Below are positions 53,411-61,966 of a DNA stretch of 64,000 bases, piece after piece. The notes beneath the pieces were generated by a model. The model was given only the letters and a program-made list of their open reading frames with translations, was not told the origin of the DNA and ran no database searches. A program made the position numbers and the translations under genes. This DNA comes from an uncultured Fidelibacterota bacterium (lineage in GTDB: Bacteria > Fidelibacterota > Marinisomatia > Marinisomatales > Marinisomataceae): assembly GCA_902624275.1 (NCBI GenBank), contig CACNWW010000001.1, positions 64,001-128,000 of the forward strand. Direction: 5' to 3'. The first letter of the stretch is position 1. Each line of letters begins with the position of its first letter.

Positions 53411-54037
53411 ATGACAGAAAAGACTAAAAAATCAAACACATGCGATTGTAATTGTTTCGATAGAGAAATCATTAACTCATCAAGAAGAGAATTCATTAGA
53501 AAAGCCTCTGCTATAACATTAATTGGTGGAACTGCATTCATACTTGAAGCATGCGGTGGTAGTTCTCCAACTTCGTCTGATAATGATGATACTGGCGGTG
53601 GAAATACTGGTGGTGGAGATACTGGTGGTGGAGATACTGGTGGTGGAGATACTGGTGGTGGTACTGGAGATTCTGGATATAATTATAATGCTGGAACTAA
53701 AACAATAACCATTGATACGTCAAAAATTTACCAAACTTTACAAAATCCTGGAAACGGTGTAGCATTAAGTTCTAGCAACACATTTGATTCAAGAGGAATT
53801 ATAGTTTTAAGAATTAGTGAAGGTATTGTTAGAGCTCTATCTAGAAACTGTACTCATGCAGGTTTTACTGTAAACTATAACAGTTCAAATAATACTTTAC
53901 CATGTAGTCTTCAAGGTGGGGGTCATGGTTCAGTTTTTAACACAAATGGTAATGTAATTTCAGGACCCGCCTCGATGTCTTTAACAAGTTATAATGCCTC
54001 GGTTTCTGGTACGATTATTACAATCACACAGAATTAG
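53411..54037 (+). CDS. Tat-exported Rieske-like lipoprotein
   Basis: 208 residues. Twin-arginine motif SSRREFIRK (R25, R26) and lipobox LEAC (C48), then a TGGGD repeat linker (60-86) and a Rieske-like domain. The first cluster loop is C147-T-H149; the second is C165-SLQGGG-H172-GS, where normal Rieske proteins have C-P-x-H-G-S, so four residues are inserted between Cys and His. Cluster binding is uncertain. Residues 11-15 (CDCNC) add an odd cysteine cluster before the Tat signal. Ends overlapping convergent plsC by 14 bases. Confidence 0.8.
   Translation: MTEKTKKSNTCDCNCFDREIINSSRREFIRKASAITLIGGTAFILEACGGSSPTSSDNDDTGGGNTGGGDTGGGDTGGGDTGGGTGDSGYNYNAGTKTITIDTSKIYQTLQNPGNGVALSSSNTFDSRGIIVLRISEGIVRALSRNCTHAGFTVNYNSSNNTLPCSLQGGGHGSVFNTNGNVISGPASMSLTSYNASVSGTIITITQN
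53591..53665 (+). repeat. 15-bp tandem repeat coding Gly-rich linker
   Basis: Five consecutive 15-base units (ACTGGTGGTGGAGAT and variants; starts 53591, 53606, 53621, 53636, 53651). The three central copies are identical. They encode TGGGD and are likely to slip. Confidence 0.9.
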
Positions 54038-54761
54038 AATCAACTTCTAACTCTTTTATTGTCTTTGTGATGCTCACTTCAAGTTCTTTTGTTAATTTTG
54101 AAAGAACTTTATTATAAGCTAACTCAGAAAGCTTTTTAGTTTTAGGAGGATCAACTTTTGGTAAAATTTTGACCGTAATATTTACGGACTGCATCCATTT
54201 CTCGCCTTTTGGCCATGCTTTATCTGATCCAATAATTGCAGCTGGTAGGATAGGCACATCTAATCCCATTGATAATTTTACTGCACCCTTTCTAAATCTT
54301 TGCATTTTCCCAGCTACACCTCTAGAACCTTCTGGAAAAATAATTATATTATTTCCAAGATTCATAAATGCTTTTGAGAGTGTAATAGTATCTTCTAAAT
54401 CTAAAGAATCAGGACTTTGTTTTCGACTTATCGGAATAAGGTTAATTAAGTTTTTAAAAAAGATTCTTCTTGATTTATTGTCAAACCAATAATCTTTCGC
54501 AGCCAAAAAACCAAATTTTTCATAGCCCATTCTTGTGGCATATGCCAAAATTGCAATGTCCATATGACTGTTGTGATTACTTACAAAAATAAATGGTTGG
54601 TCCCTAGGGATATTTTCTCTTCCAATGACTTTAACAGGAGTGTAAAATGTTAAAACTGTATTGGCATATAAATCAAAAATAAATGAAAAAATTTGAAATA
54701 ATATTGATTTTGGTTCAGCAATATGTCTATAACGAGGGTCTTCTAGTATGCTATATTTCAT
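54024..54761 (-). CDS. 1-acylglycerol-3-phosphate acyltransferase
   Basis: PlsC family, 245 residues: acylates lysophosphatidic acid at sn-2. HX4D motif NHNSHMDIA near residue 58 and the substrate motif IIFPEGSRGVAGKM near 136. One N-terminal membrane helix (about 23-43). It is the second gene after an SDR on the minus strand (6-base gap). Confidence 0.9.
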   Translation of the reverse strand: MKYSILEDPRYRHIAEPKSILFQIFSFIFDLYANTVLTFYTPVKVIGRENIPRDQPFIFVSNHNSHMDIAILAYATRMGYEKFGFLAAKDYWFDNKSRRIFFKNLINLIPISRKQSPDSLDLEDTITLSKAFMNLGNNIIIFPEGSRGVAGKMQRFRKGAVKLSMGLDVPILPAAIIGSDKAWPKGEKWMQSVNITVKILPKVDPPKTKKLSELAYNKVLSKLTKELEVSITKTIKELEVDSNSV

Positions 54762-54767
54762 AAAAAA

Positions 54768-55565
54768 TCATGCTATTATTCTTCTTGCCAAGAAAAAATA
54801 TAAGGAAGGAGAAAATTTTCTTATATAAACAGCTAACCATGCTATATCATTCCACTTTGCAATTACAGCTTCTCTTTTTTTACTTTTAATTGCATTAAGA
54901 ATTCTCTTAGCTGCCTCAAGAGATGTCAAACCCTTTTGATGTCCTCTGTCATCTCTACCGTAGGGTTCACCGCTAGCAGTTAATGCATTTTTACCAACAT
55001 CAGTTGCTACTCTGCCTGGAGCAATTAATGTAACATGTACATTATGATGTATTATTTCAGATCTAATACTATCAAAAAAACCGTGTAAAGCAAATTTAGC
55101 TGAAGAATAAAATGACCTATTTCTTGATCCGACTAATCCTGCAACACTAGTATTTGTTACAATATGACCAGATTTGTTAGCTACCATATGAGGTAAAATT
55201 GATTTCGTTAATTGAACAACAGAAAAGAAGTCTAGCTCCATTATTTTATCTAAGACTGATAAATCACTATCCTCAAAATTTCCAAATTGACTTACACCAG
55301 CATTATTGAATAAAATATCAATAGGACCTTCTTTTTCAATTAATATTTTTACAAAAGAATGGATATCATCTAAATTTGTTAGATCGAATGGATAAATTGA
55401 GTAAGAATCTTGATTAAAGTCTTTAAATGAATCCTGCATTTTTGACTCACTTCTAGATACTAAAATTACTTTAGCGCCTTGTGATAAAAACTCTTTTGCT
55501 GTTGCTTCTCCAATTCCTGAAGAAGCACCAGTTACTATGACTGTTTTTCCTTTAAAATAAGACAT
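54768..55565 (-). CDS. Short-chain dehydrogenase/reductase, DHRS7-like
   Basis: 265 residues: TGASSGIGEATAKEF at residues 12-26, NNAGVSQFGNF near 87, S-Y-K set with YSSAKFALHGFFDSIRSE near 155. C-terminal hydrophobic stretch (IAWLAVYIRKFSPSLYFFLA) suggests membrane association. Followed by plsC, so lipid substrates (for example 3-ketoacyl or ketosphinganine-like) are plausible. Confidence 0.88.
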   Translation of the reverse strand: MSYFKGKTVIVTGASSGIGEATAKEFLSQGAKVILVSRSESKMQDSFKDFNQDSYSIYPFDLTNLDDIHSFVKILIEKEGPIDILFNNAGVSQFGNFEDSDLSVLDKIMELDFFSVVQLTKSILPHMVANKSGHIVTNTSVAGLVGSRNRSFYSSAKFALHGFFDSIRSEIIHHNVHVTLIAPGRVATDVGKNALTASGEPYGRDDRGHQKGLTSLEAAKRILNAIKSKKREAVIAKWNDIAWLAVYIRKFSPSLYFFLARRIIA

Positions 55566-55584
55566 TCAAGGAATATAATATATT

Positions 55585-58500
55585 TTATCCTTTTACATTC
55601 ATATTAAATAGTTTCTTTGTCAAAGAAACCATTACAAAAGATGCTAAAATTAATGATAATCCCAGAAATAATAATTCATTTGAATAAGATGATACTGCGC
55701 CAAAATCAGTAGCAGCAAATCTATCATAAAATCTCATAAATAATGTATAAAATGGAATCATTGCATAGTTATTTTTAATAATAAATTTAAAAATTGCAAA
55801 AATTAAGGCTCCATAAAGCAGTGCAATCATTATAGAGCTTGCTATATCATATTGAAACCCTATGTCACTTGTAAATACTGCAACAACTAATATATAAGCA
55901 ATTAAGTTACCTTTTATATCATTGCTCCACCCTTTTGTGATATCATACAAAATCGCTGCAAGAAAAATATTAAATGCAATAGGTCCAAAAAACGTATATG
56001 CATTTAATGTATCATAAATAGGGTAATATGAAGTAAGATTAAAACTTGCAAAATTAGGATTTAAATTTAGCTGAAAAGAACCAGCTAATACTAATGAAGC
56101 AATCATGGTTAATGCTACAACTATTCCTCCAAGAATTGCATCTTTCATTTTGATATTGTTTATCGAAGGCTGTACAAGTTTATTGAGGGTTCCATACAAT
56201 AATATATTAATCAGTCCAAGAGCAATTAATGCACCACCTATTGAAGATATGTAGTATGTAGTCATCAAATTTTCAATTGGTTGATTCGTTGGCATGGTAT
56301 TAAGGAATGATGAATCATTAAAGACACTAAGAATTCCAAAAATAGCAAATGATCCAAAAATTAGACCTTTTCTAATATTAATCTTTCGATCCATTAATAA
56401 CTTAAAGGACCTCATTAGTAATAATCCTATTACAAAGATTGCGCCAGGAACAGTAAATAAAGTTCCAACAATACCTGATAAGCCTTCGCGATCTCGTTTC
56501 ATTCTAGCCCAATCTTCAGGAACAAAAACAAACTTCGTGAATCCAGATATCTGATCACCAGATATAGAGATAATATTTTGAAGCTTAGCACCCTCATAAT
56601 CCAACTCATTATTATCTGTAAAAGTAAATGTCCAATCTAATCTATTAGGCTTTTGTGATTCTTGGGCGCTAGTAAGAGTCACAGCAGATATATTCAGTCC
56701 TAAATATTTAAGTAAAGCATTTTCAGCAATTACTTGTGCTTCTTCTCTGCTTAGCTGCTTGCCTTTTTCTGCTTCTGGAAACCTGTTATTAAATCTCAGT
56801 ATATTTCCGTCAAAATCCATGGATACCATTACTTCTCTTACACGTGATTCTACTGGCCCATCAAATTTTGCAAACCTTACTTTCCATCTAGGACCTAATA
56901 CATAAGTTCCTAGTAACGATGAATAAGTCTGTTGCCCAAGCTCCTCCCAAATAAATGAGGATGCAGGATATGAGCTATCATCAAATGCATAGGCATTATA
57001 TCCGTCTGGTAATGTGATATCGTTATCTGATAAGAATTGATTCGCTATTGAAATTGCCTCTTCTTTATCAATTGATGGAGAGTTAACAGCAACTTCTACA
57101 TTCGACAGCTTAAAGGTGCCGAAAATTCCAATAACAAATAGTAAAGCTAATCCAACAATTTTTGGGTTTAAAACATTAGAAGAGGTTGGAACTGTATTAA
57201 CGACTTCTTTCTCTTCTGAAGTTTTTTTCATTGGTGGTGTTGGTACAAAACCTTCATTTAATGATGAAGAGTCTACATCAGACCATTTCTGATGTTTCAT
57301 TCTAAAGTATACGATAACAAGCAAGGGAATTAATCCACCAATGATAGTCATAAGCTTATCAAACATATATCCCGAAGAATACCAGATTGGTAAAGAAAAT
57401 AATACAACATCGTATACGTAGTGAGTAATAGCTCCAAAGACAACACCCAATCGGAGATAAATCATACCATAAACCACAATAGATGGTAAAAATAATTCAA
57501 CAACTCGAGCGTATGATGGTTGTGCAGGGTAATTAGCATGTCCTGCCCCAAAAATTAATGCCTGAATAACCATGGCTACCATTAACCCTGTAAAGCGCAT
57601 ATTATATCTTTGACCTATTAAAACTCCTGCAGCGATTGGAACTGCTCTAAATAACATTTCTTCCCAAAAACCAGCTTGTAAAGATATAGCTAAACCAGTA
57701 TACCATGGAAAAATAGATGCTAAATAATTTGGATCAAAAGATGATGAAGCTGGAGACCAGAATCCAAAATTTTTTTCCATTAAGATATAAAATGCTCCTA
57801 CAATAGCCAGCTTTATTGGAACAATTAAGTAAGCAAAAATAGTATCATTTAACACACGCTTTGAGTTTGCAACATTGGAAGTCCATGTCTTCCAAATTTG
57901 AATATGTTTAGGAAATGCTCTTCTTGTCAATGACTCTGCAGTAATAAATGATGCAGCTAACATAAAAAACATAATAATTCCATTGGCTACCATACCTAAT
58001 AATTGTTCAGATAAAAATTGAGATTTTGAGGAGGCAGTATCATAGGCCATCCATATAGTAGGATAGAAATTAAGATTTAAAAGAACATTTGAAAAAAGAG
58101 CTACAAAAGCAGCTGCTAAAACTGACTTTTTCCATCTTAACCAACCATTTCTATAAAATATAATTAGCGAAGTTACACCTATACCTAACAAGTAAACTCC
58201 TAAAAAAGCAAAATTAGCAAAAATAGCAATTGTATCATTATCAGATCTTATGTTAGCAAATTCTCTTTTAAATGATTCAGGCACGAATGCAAAAGGACTT
58301 ACAGAGTTTATTATTGAACCGGATACTGTTGCTCGTAATCTATATTTTGCTTCACCAATATCTTGAAGATTATGTTCAAAAAGAAAGGAGTGATCTATTC
58401 TTCCATTTGGCATTTCCTTAAATGAGGATTCTATAAGATTGTAATCACTAAAATTACCAGACCACTGATTATTAATGTTTTGTTCAACTAATGCTAAGGC

Positions 58501-58932
58501 GTCTTCTTCATCTAGATTATCTGAATCATAATCCTCTGGAATTTTAATTCTATATCCATTCGGGCTTCCATCAGGCTTAAATTGAAACATAGCTTCAATA
58601 ATCTCACCTTCTTTGTAGGAACGGACCATCCAATTATAGGGTGAATAAACATCATTATCGATAATATCTTGAAATTTTTCCTTACCACCTTGTTTTAACT
58701 CAACAAAATTTCTTAACGAATCATCAAAGTTATATATAGATGCTTGCTCAAATGAATCATCTAAAATTTCAAATTGCTTTGAAGCATCTGAAGCAGCTTT
58801 AATTGCCTGCTGACGATCCATGGATACATTTACACTTAATGTACCAAAAAAATCATTCCAAACGCTTCCGAGATAAAGTGTGGATAGAACTGCTAAAACG
58901 AGTGTTGCTATAAGACCTTTATTGTTAATCAT
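55585..58932 (-). CDS. Giant internally duplicated CPBP-type membrane metalloprotease
   Basis: 1115 residues, unusually large for CPBP (Abi/Rce1) proteins. Repeat 1 (about 1-560): membrane helix, extracytoplasmic alpha/beta domain with EAIKAA-type segments, then eight helices carrying E424-E425-x3-R429, F461-x3-H465 and H504-x3-D508, the CPBP catalytic motifs. Repeat 2 (about 590-1115) has the same soluble domain (EEAISIANQFL; EEAQVIAENALL; FVFVPEDWARMKRD versus FAFVPESFKREFAN) and helices, but none of the metal motifs. A strong operator covers its promoter. Substrate and role unknown. Confidence 0.85.
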   Translation of the reverse strand: MINNKGLIATLVLAVLSTLYLGSVWNDFFGTLSVNVSMDRQQAIKAASDASKQFEILDDSFEQASIYNFDDSLRNFVELKQGGKEKFQDIIDNDVYSPYNWMVRSYKEGEIIEAMFQFKPDGSPNGYRIKIPEDYDSDNLDEEDALALVEQNINNQWSGNFSDYNLIESSFKEMPNGRIDHSFLFEHNLQDIGEAKYRLRATVSGSIINSVSPFAFVPESFKREFANIRSDNDTIAIFANFAFLGVYLLGIGVTSLIIFYRNGWLRWKKSVLAAAFVALFSNVLLNLNFYPTIWMAYDTASSKSQFLSEQLLGMVANGIIMFFMLAASFITAESLTRRAFPKHIQIWKTWTSNVANSKRVLNDTIFAYLIVPIKLAIVGAFYILMEKNFGFWSPASSSFDPNYLASIFPWYTGLAISLQAGFWEEMLFRAVPIAAGVLIGQRYNMRFTGLMVAMVIQALIFGAGHANYPAQPSYARVVELFLPSIVVYGMIYLRLGVVFGAITHYVYDVVLFSLPIWYSSGYMFDKLMTIIGGLIPLLVIVYFRMKHQKWSDVDSSSLNEGFVPTPPMKKTSEEKEVVNTVPTSSNVLNPKIVGLALLFVIGIFGTFKLSNVEVAVNSPSIDKEEAISIANQFLSDNDITLPDGYNAYAFDDSSYPASSFIWEELGQQTYSSLLGTYVLGPRWKVRFAKFDGPVESRVREVMVSMDFDGNILRFNNRFPEAEKGKQLSREEAQVIAENALLKYLGLNISAVTLTSAQESQKPNRLDWTFTFTDNNELDYEGAKLQNIISISGDQISGFTKFVFVPEDWARMKRDREGLSGIVGTLFTVPGAIFVIGLLLMRSFKLLMDRKINIRKGLIFGSFAIFGILSVFNDSSFLNTMPTNQPIENLMTTYYISSIGGALIALGLINILLYGTLNKLVQPSINNIKMKDAILGGIVVALTMIASLVLAGSFQLNLNPNFASFNLTSYYPIYDTLNAYTFFGPIAFNIFLAAILYDITKGWSNDIKGNLIAYILVVAVFTSDIGFQYDIASSIMIALLYGALIFAIFKFIIKNNYAMIPFYTLFMRFYDRFAATDFGAVSSYSNELLFLGLSLILASFVMVSLTKKLFNMNVKG

Positions 58933-58951
58933 TATTTCCCCATAATATTGT

Positions 58952-58972
58952 TAAAGTGTAAAGTACACTTTA
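58952..58972. promoter_or_regulatory. 21-bp perfect inverted repeat operator
   Basis: TAAAGTGTA (58952-58960), AAG, TACACTTTA (58964-58972): exact 9+3+9 inverted repeat. It overlaps the predicted -10 of the CPBP gene, 20 bases before its ATG. It is suited to a dimeric helix-turn-helix repressor; no candidate repressor gene lies next to it. Confidence 0.8.
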
Positions 58973-58988
58973 CTTATACAAATGTCAA
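58960..58988 (-). promoter_or_regulatory. Sigma70-like promoter of the CPBP gene
   Basis: Minus strand: consensus -35 TTGACA (58983-58988), 17-base spacer and weak -10 TACTTT (58960-58965) in the centre of the 21-bp inverted repeat. GGGG at 58938-58941 gives the Shine-Dalgarno. Confidence 0.5.
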
Positions 58989-59063
58989 TGTACTAACTTT
59001 AAAAACTAATAGAGCAAAAAATTAAAAAAAATAGTAAAATTGATTACTAAAAAAGGAAACTTT

Positions 59064-59900
59064 ATGAAAAAAAAATTAGAAGGAAAGGTTGCACTAATTA
59101 CGGGTTCTGGAAGGGGAATTGGAAAAGAGTTAGCTTTAATGTTAGCAAAGGACGGTGCTCGCGTTGTAGTAAATGATTTAGATTCAGATCCTGCAAATCA
59201 AACTGTATCTGATATAAATGATATTGGAGGAAAAGCAGTTGCTTGCAATGGCAGTGTGACAGATGATGACTTTGCAGAACGATTTATTAACACTGCTCTA
59301 ACAACATTCGATGGAATTGACATCATTGTAAATAATGCCGGATACACTTGGGATAATGTCATCCAAAAAATGGATAATAAACAGTGGGATGCAATTTTAG
59401 AATGTCACCTTACTGCTCCATTTAAGATTCTTAGAGCTGCACAACCTCACATTAAAAGACTATTTTTAGAAGAAAAAGAAAATGGGATTACCAACTTTAG
59501 AAAAGTGGTAAATATCTCTTCTACATCTGGTATGTTTGGAAATGCTGGACAAATAAATTATGCTACAGCAAAAGCTGGAGTTGTAGGAATGGCGAAAACC
59601 ATGGCAAAAGAATGGGGACGATACAATGTTAACGTCAACGCTGTAGGATTTGGACTTATTAAAACTCGCTTAACTGATACAGATGCTGAAAAAGAAGAAT
59701 CCCTCATTGATATTGAAGGAAATAAAATCAAAGTTGGTGTGAATTCTGCTGTATTTCAATCAGCTAAGACCATGATTCCATTAGGTAGACCTGGAACTCC
59801 TCAAGAAGCTGCTGGGGCAATATACATGTTCTGTATTCCTGAATCCAACTATGTCACTGGACAGATATTAATGTGTCATGGTGGTGGATTTGGATATTAA
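59064..59900 (+). CDS. SDR oxidoreductase, FabG-like
   Basis: 278 residues: KVALITGSGRGIGKELAL at the N-terminus, NNAG near 88, catalytic serine in NISSTSGMFG and YATAKAG near 163. The C-terminal GYVTGQILMCHGGG-type ending (YVTGQILMCHGG) is that of FabG/3-hydroxyacyl-CoA-type reductases. Start 59064 is preferred because AAAGGAAAC lies 3-9 bases before it. Overlaps the DUF2805 gene by 23 bases. Confidence 0.9.
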   Translation: MKKKLEGKVALITGSGRGIGKELALMLAKDGARVVVNDLDSDPANQTVSDINDIGGKAVACNGSVTDDDFAERFINTALTTFDGIDIIVNNAGYTWDNVIQKMDNKQWDAILECHLTAPFKILRAAQPHIKRLFLEEKENGITNFRKVVNISSTSGMFGNAGQINYATAKAGVVGMAKTMAKEWGRYNVNVNAVGFGLIKTRLTDTDAEKEESLIDIEGNKIKVGVNSAVFQSAKTMIPLGRPGTPQEAAGAIYMFCIPESNYVTGQILMCHGGGFGY

Positions 59901-60126
59901 GCCTCAAGATATTGACAGAATTATCGAAATGGCATGGGAAGACCGTACTCCTTTTGAAGCAATAGAATATCAATTTGGACTCAAAGAAAACGGAGTGCGA
60001 AAAATTATGAGAACAAATCTAAAAAGATCTTCGTTTGAAAGATGGAGAAAAAGGGTTTCTGGTAGAAAAACAAAACATAAACAAACTTCTATATCAACTA
60101 GATTCAAATCAAAAGATCAAAAATAA
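59878..60126 (+). CDS. DUF2805 / TIGR03643 family protein
   Basis: 82 residues, soluble and basic at the end. IDRIIEMAWEDRTPFEAIE, FGLKENGVRKIMR and SSFERWRKRVSGRKTKH match the TIGR03643 pattern of small proteins often encoded beside photolyase-like genes, which are not present here. The helical shape and basic tail suggest a nucleic-acid-binding helix-turn-helix. ATG overlaps the SDR 3' end. Confidence 0.82.
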   Translation: MVVDLDIKPQDIDRIIEMAWEDRTPFEAIEYQFGLKENGVRKIMRTNLKRSSFERWRKRVSGRKTKHKQTSISTRFKSKDQK

Positions 60127-60127
60127 T

Positions 60128-60997
60128 ATGAAAATTGTTAGCCTAGTTCCAAGTGCCAGCGAAATTATATGTGATTTAGGATTAGAAAAAAATCTTGTTG
60201 GAGTTAGCCATGAATGTAATTATCCAAAGAGTCTTAAAAAAATTAATATAGTTACTTCTTCAAATATTGATAGTAATAAATCACAAAAAGAGATTGATGA
60301 TTCAGTAAGAAAAAAAGTTGATGATAACTTACCTTTATACGAAGTCAATATTGAAAAAATCAATCAATTAAAACCTGATATTATAGTCACTCAAGGTGTT
60401 TGCGAAGTTTGTGCAATATCTAGTCATCAGGTTGAAGTTCTTTTAAAAGGTCAATTATGCACACTACCATTATCTACAAAAATAATTTCCTTGAATGGAA
60501 GATCTTTTAATGATATTTGTGAGGATGTCTTAACGCTTGGAAAAAATCTAAATCAAAAAGATAGGTCACAAAAGATTGTAGAAGACGCAATTGCTAAAAG
60601 AATTGAAATGATATCAATGGAAAAATTTAATCATCGCGTTTTATGTTTGGAATGGATTGATCCATATTTTTCGGCTGGACATTGGGTTCCTGAACAAATA
60701 GAAATGGCAGGTTTTGTATCTGCAATTGGCCAACCCGGTGATCAATCAAGAGTTATTAGTGTTGATGAAATCATTAAAAGTAATCCTGATATCATTGCAA
60801 TTATATGTTGTGGTTATAGTGAAGAAGAAAATAAAGTTCATGCACAAGAAGTAATTAAAGATAAAAGAATAAATAATTTACCTCCTTTCAAAAATAATAA
60901 AGTTTTTGCATTTGACTCAGATGGATTATTCAGCAGGCCTACACTTAGGATAATTGAAGGAGCAAGAAAACTTCGAGAAACCATATTAAGCCAATAA
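60128..60997 (+). CDS. Cobalamin-binding-protein-like (BtuF fold), no signal peptide
   Basis: 289 residues. The N-terminus MKIVSLVPSASEIICDLG and the block TQGVCEVCAIS (near residue 84) place it with the cobalamin-binding BtuF-like family. A clear signal peptide is lacking, so it is probably cytoplasmic, as in the non-ABC subclass, and may bind corrinoid or another tetrapyrrole. No ABC permease is encoded near. ATG 60128 is chosen as it begins the family sequence one base after DUF2805. Confidence 0.82.
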   Translation: MKIVSLVPSASEIICDLGLEKNLVGVSHECNYPKSLKKINIVTSSNIDSNKSQKEIDDSVRKKVDDNLPLYEVNIEKINQLKPDIIVTQGVCEVCAISSHQVEVLLKGQLCTLPLSTKIISLNGRSFNDICEDVLTLGKNLNQKDRSQKIVEDAIAKRIEMISMEKFNHRVLCLEWIDPYFSAGHWVPEQIEMAGFVSAIGQPGDQSRVISVDEIIKSNPDIIAIICCGYSEEENKVHAQEVIKDKRINNLPPFKNNKVFAFDSDGLFSRPTLRIIEGARKLRETILSQ

Positions 60998-61009
60998 AAC
61001 GTTTAGCTA

Positions 61010-61924
61010 ATGAAATATTTTAAACCATTTATACCATTTATTGCTTGCTTGATTTTGCTAATTAAATCAAACAATTTATATTCTATTACACTAATTAATG
61101 GTGTTGCTCAGCTAACTTTATTTTTTTTTGTAGTATGTATTCCAATATGGAAGACAAAAAGAATGTCATATGTCGATATTGGGTGGCCTTGGGGAGTGGC
61201 ATTAATTGGAATAATCACTTATTGTCTTAGTGATACAATAACTTTTTCAAAAATTTTCATAATCTCTGCTTATTTATTAATAGGCGTTAGAATGGGATTA
61301 GGCGCATTAAAAATGTGGAGTATGGGACTATTAAAAAAAGAGTTTCCGCGCTATGAATATCAAAAAATACGTTGGGAAAAATCTAATAAAACCAATATAG
61401 GTTTAGCAATGCAAGTAGAAGCATTAAGTCAAGGACTTGCCAATGCTTCATTTTTAGCAATTCCAATATTTCTTATTTCAGTATCACCTTTAACCCAATT
61501 ATCAACTCCTGAAATTATTGGATTTACAATTTTTGTTCTTTCATTAGTATTTGAAACAGTAGCAGACTATCAAAAACTGAAATTTTTAAAAGAAATGAAA
61601 AGTCAAAATAAGAAAAATATGGTTTGCGATATTGGACTTTGGAAATATACAAGACATCCTAATTATTTTGCCGAATGGATGGTATGGAATGGATTAATTA
61701 TTGCTTCTATTCCCTCTTACATTTCATTATTTGATTCGGAAGCACTATGGTTATGGATTATGATTGGTATTGCTTTATTATATACTTCAAGAATTATGTA
61801 TCTAACGTTAGTATATCTCACTGGAGCTATTCCATCTGAATATTTTTCAGCTCAAAAAAGGCCCAGCTATAAGGCGTATCAACAATCAACAAATATATTT
61901 TTTCCAGGTCCTATTAAAAAATAA
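61010..61924 (+). CDS. DUF1295 membrane protein, second paralogue
   Basis: 304 residues, about seven to eight helices. SYVDIGWPWGVALIG near residue 44 and LWKYTRHPNYFAEWMVWNG near 207 are the DUF1295 signatures, and RPSYKAYQQSTNIFFPG ends the protein. Closer in layout to the larger DUF1295 group than the copy at 50670-51548. Substrate unknown; it follows the BtuF-like gene by 12 bases. Confidence 0.82.
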   Translation: MKYFKPFIPFIACLILLIKSNNLYSITLINGVAQLTLFFFVVCIPIWKTKRMSYVDIGWPWGVALIGIITYCLSDTITFSKIFIISAYLLIGVRMGLGALKMWSMGLLKKEFPRYEYQKIRWEKSNKTNIGLAMQVEALSQGLANASFLAIPIFLISVSPLTQLSTPEIIGFTIFVLSLVFETVADYQKLKFLKEMKSQNKKNMVCDIGLWKYTRHPNYFAEWMVWNGLIIASIPSYISLFDSEALWLWIMIGIALLYTSRIMYLTLVYLTGAIPSEYFSAQKRPSYKAYQQSTNIFFPGPIKK

Positions 61925-61948
61925 CATTTACTTTAGGGGGATATTTAT

Positions 61949-61966
61949 AAAACTTAAGAGTTTTTT
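61949..61966. terminator. Weak hairpin between DUF1295 and acsA
   Basis: AAAACT-TAAG-AGTTTT (61949-61964) followed by T residues lies in the 41-base convergent gap. The 6-bp stem is AT-rich, so strength is doubtful. Confidence 0.35.

Noticed and set aside
53395-53415. ATG at 53395 as start of the Rieske-like gene
   Set aside because: That frame stops after six codons (TGA at 53413); the duplicate ATGACAGAAAA at 53411 opens the real gene.
60035-60127. 31-residue N-terminal extension of the cobalamin-binding-type protein
   Set aside because: It overlaps DUF2805 in another frame, is rich in Asn and Lys, and the family begins at MKIVSLVPSASE.
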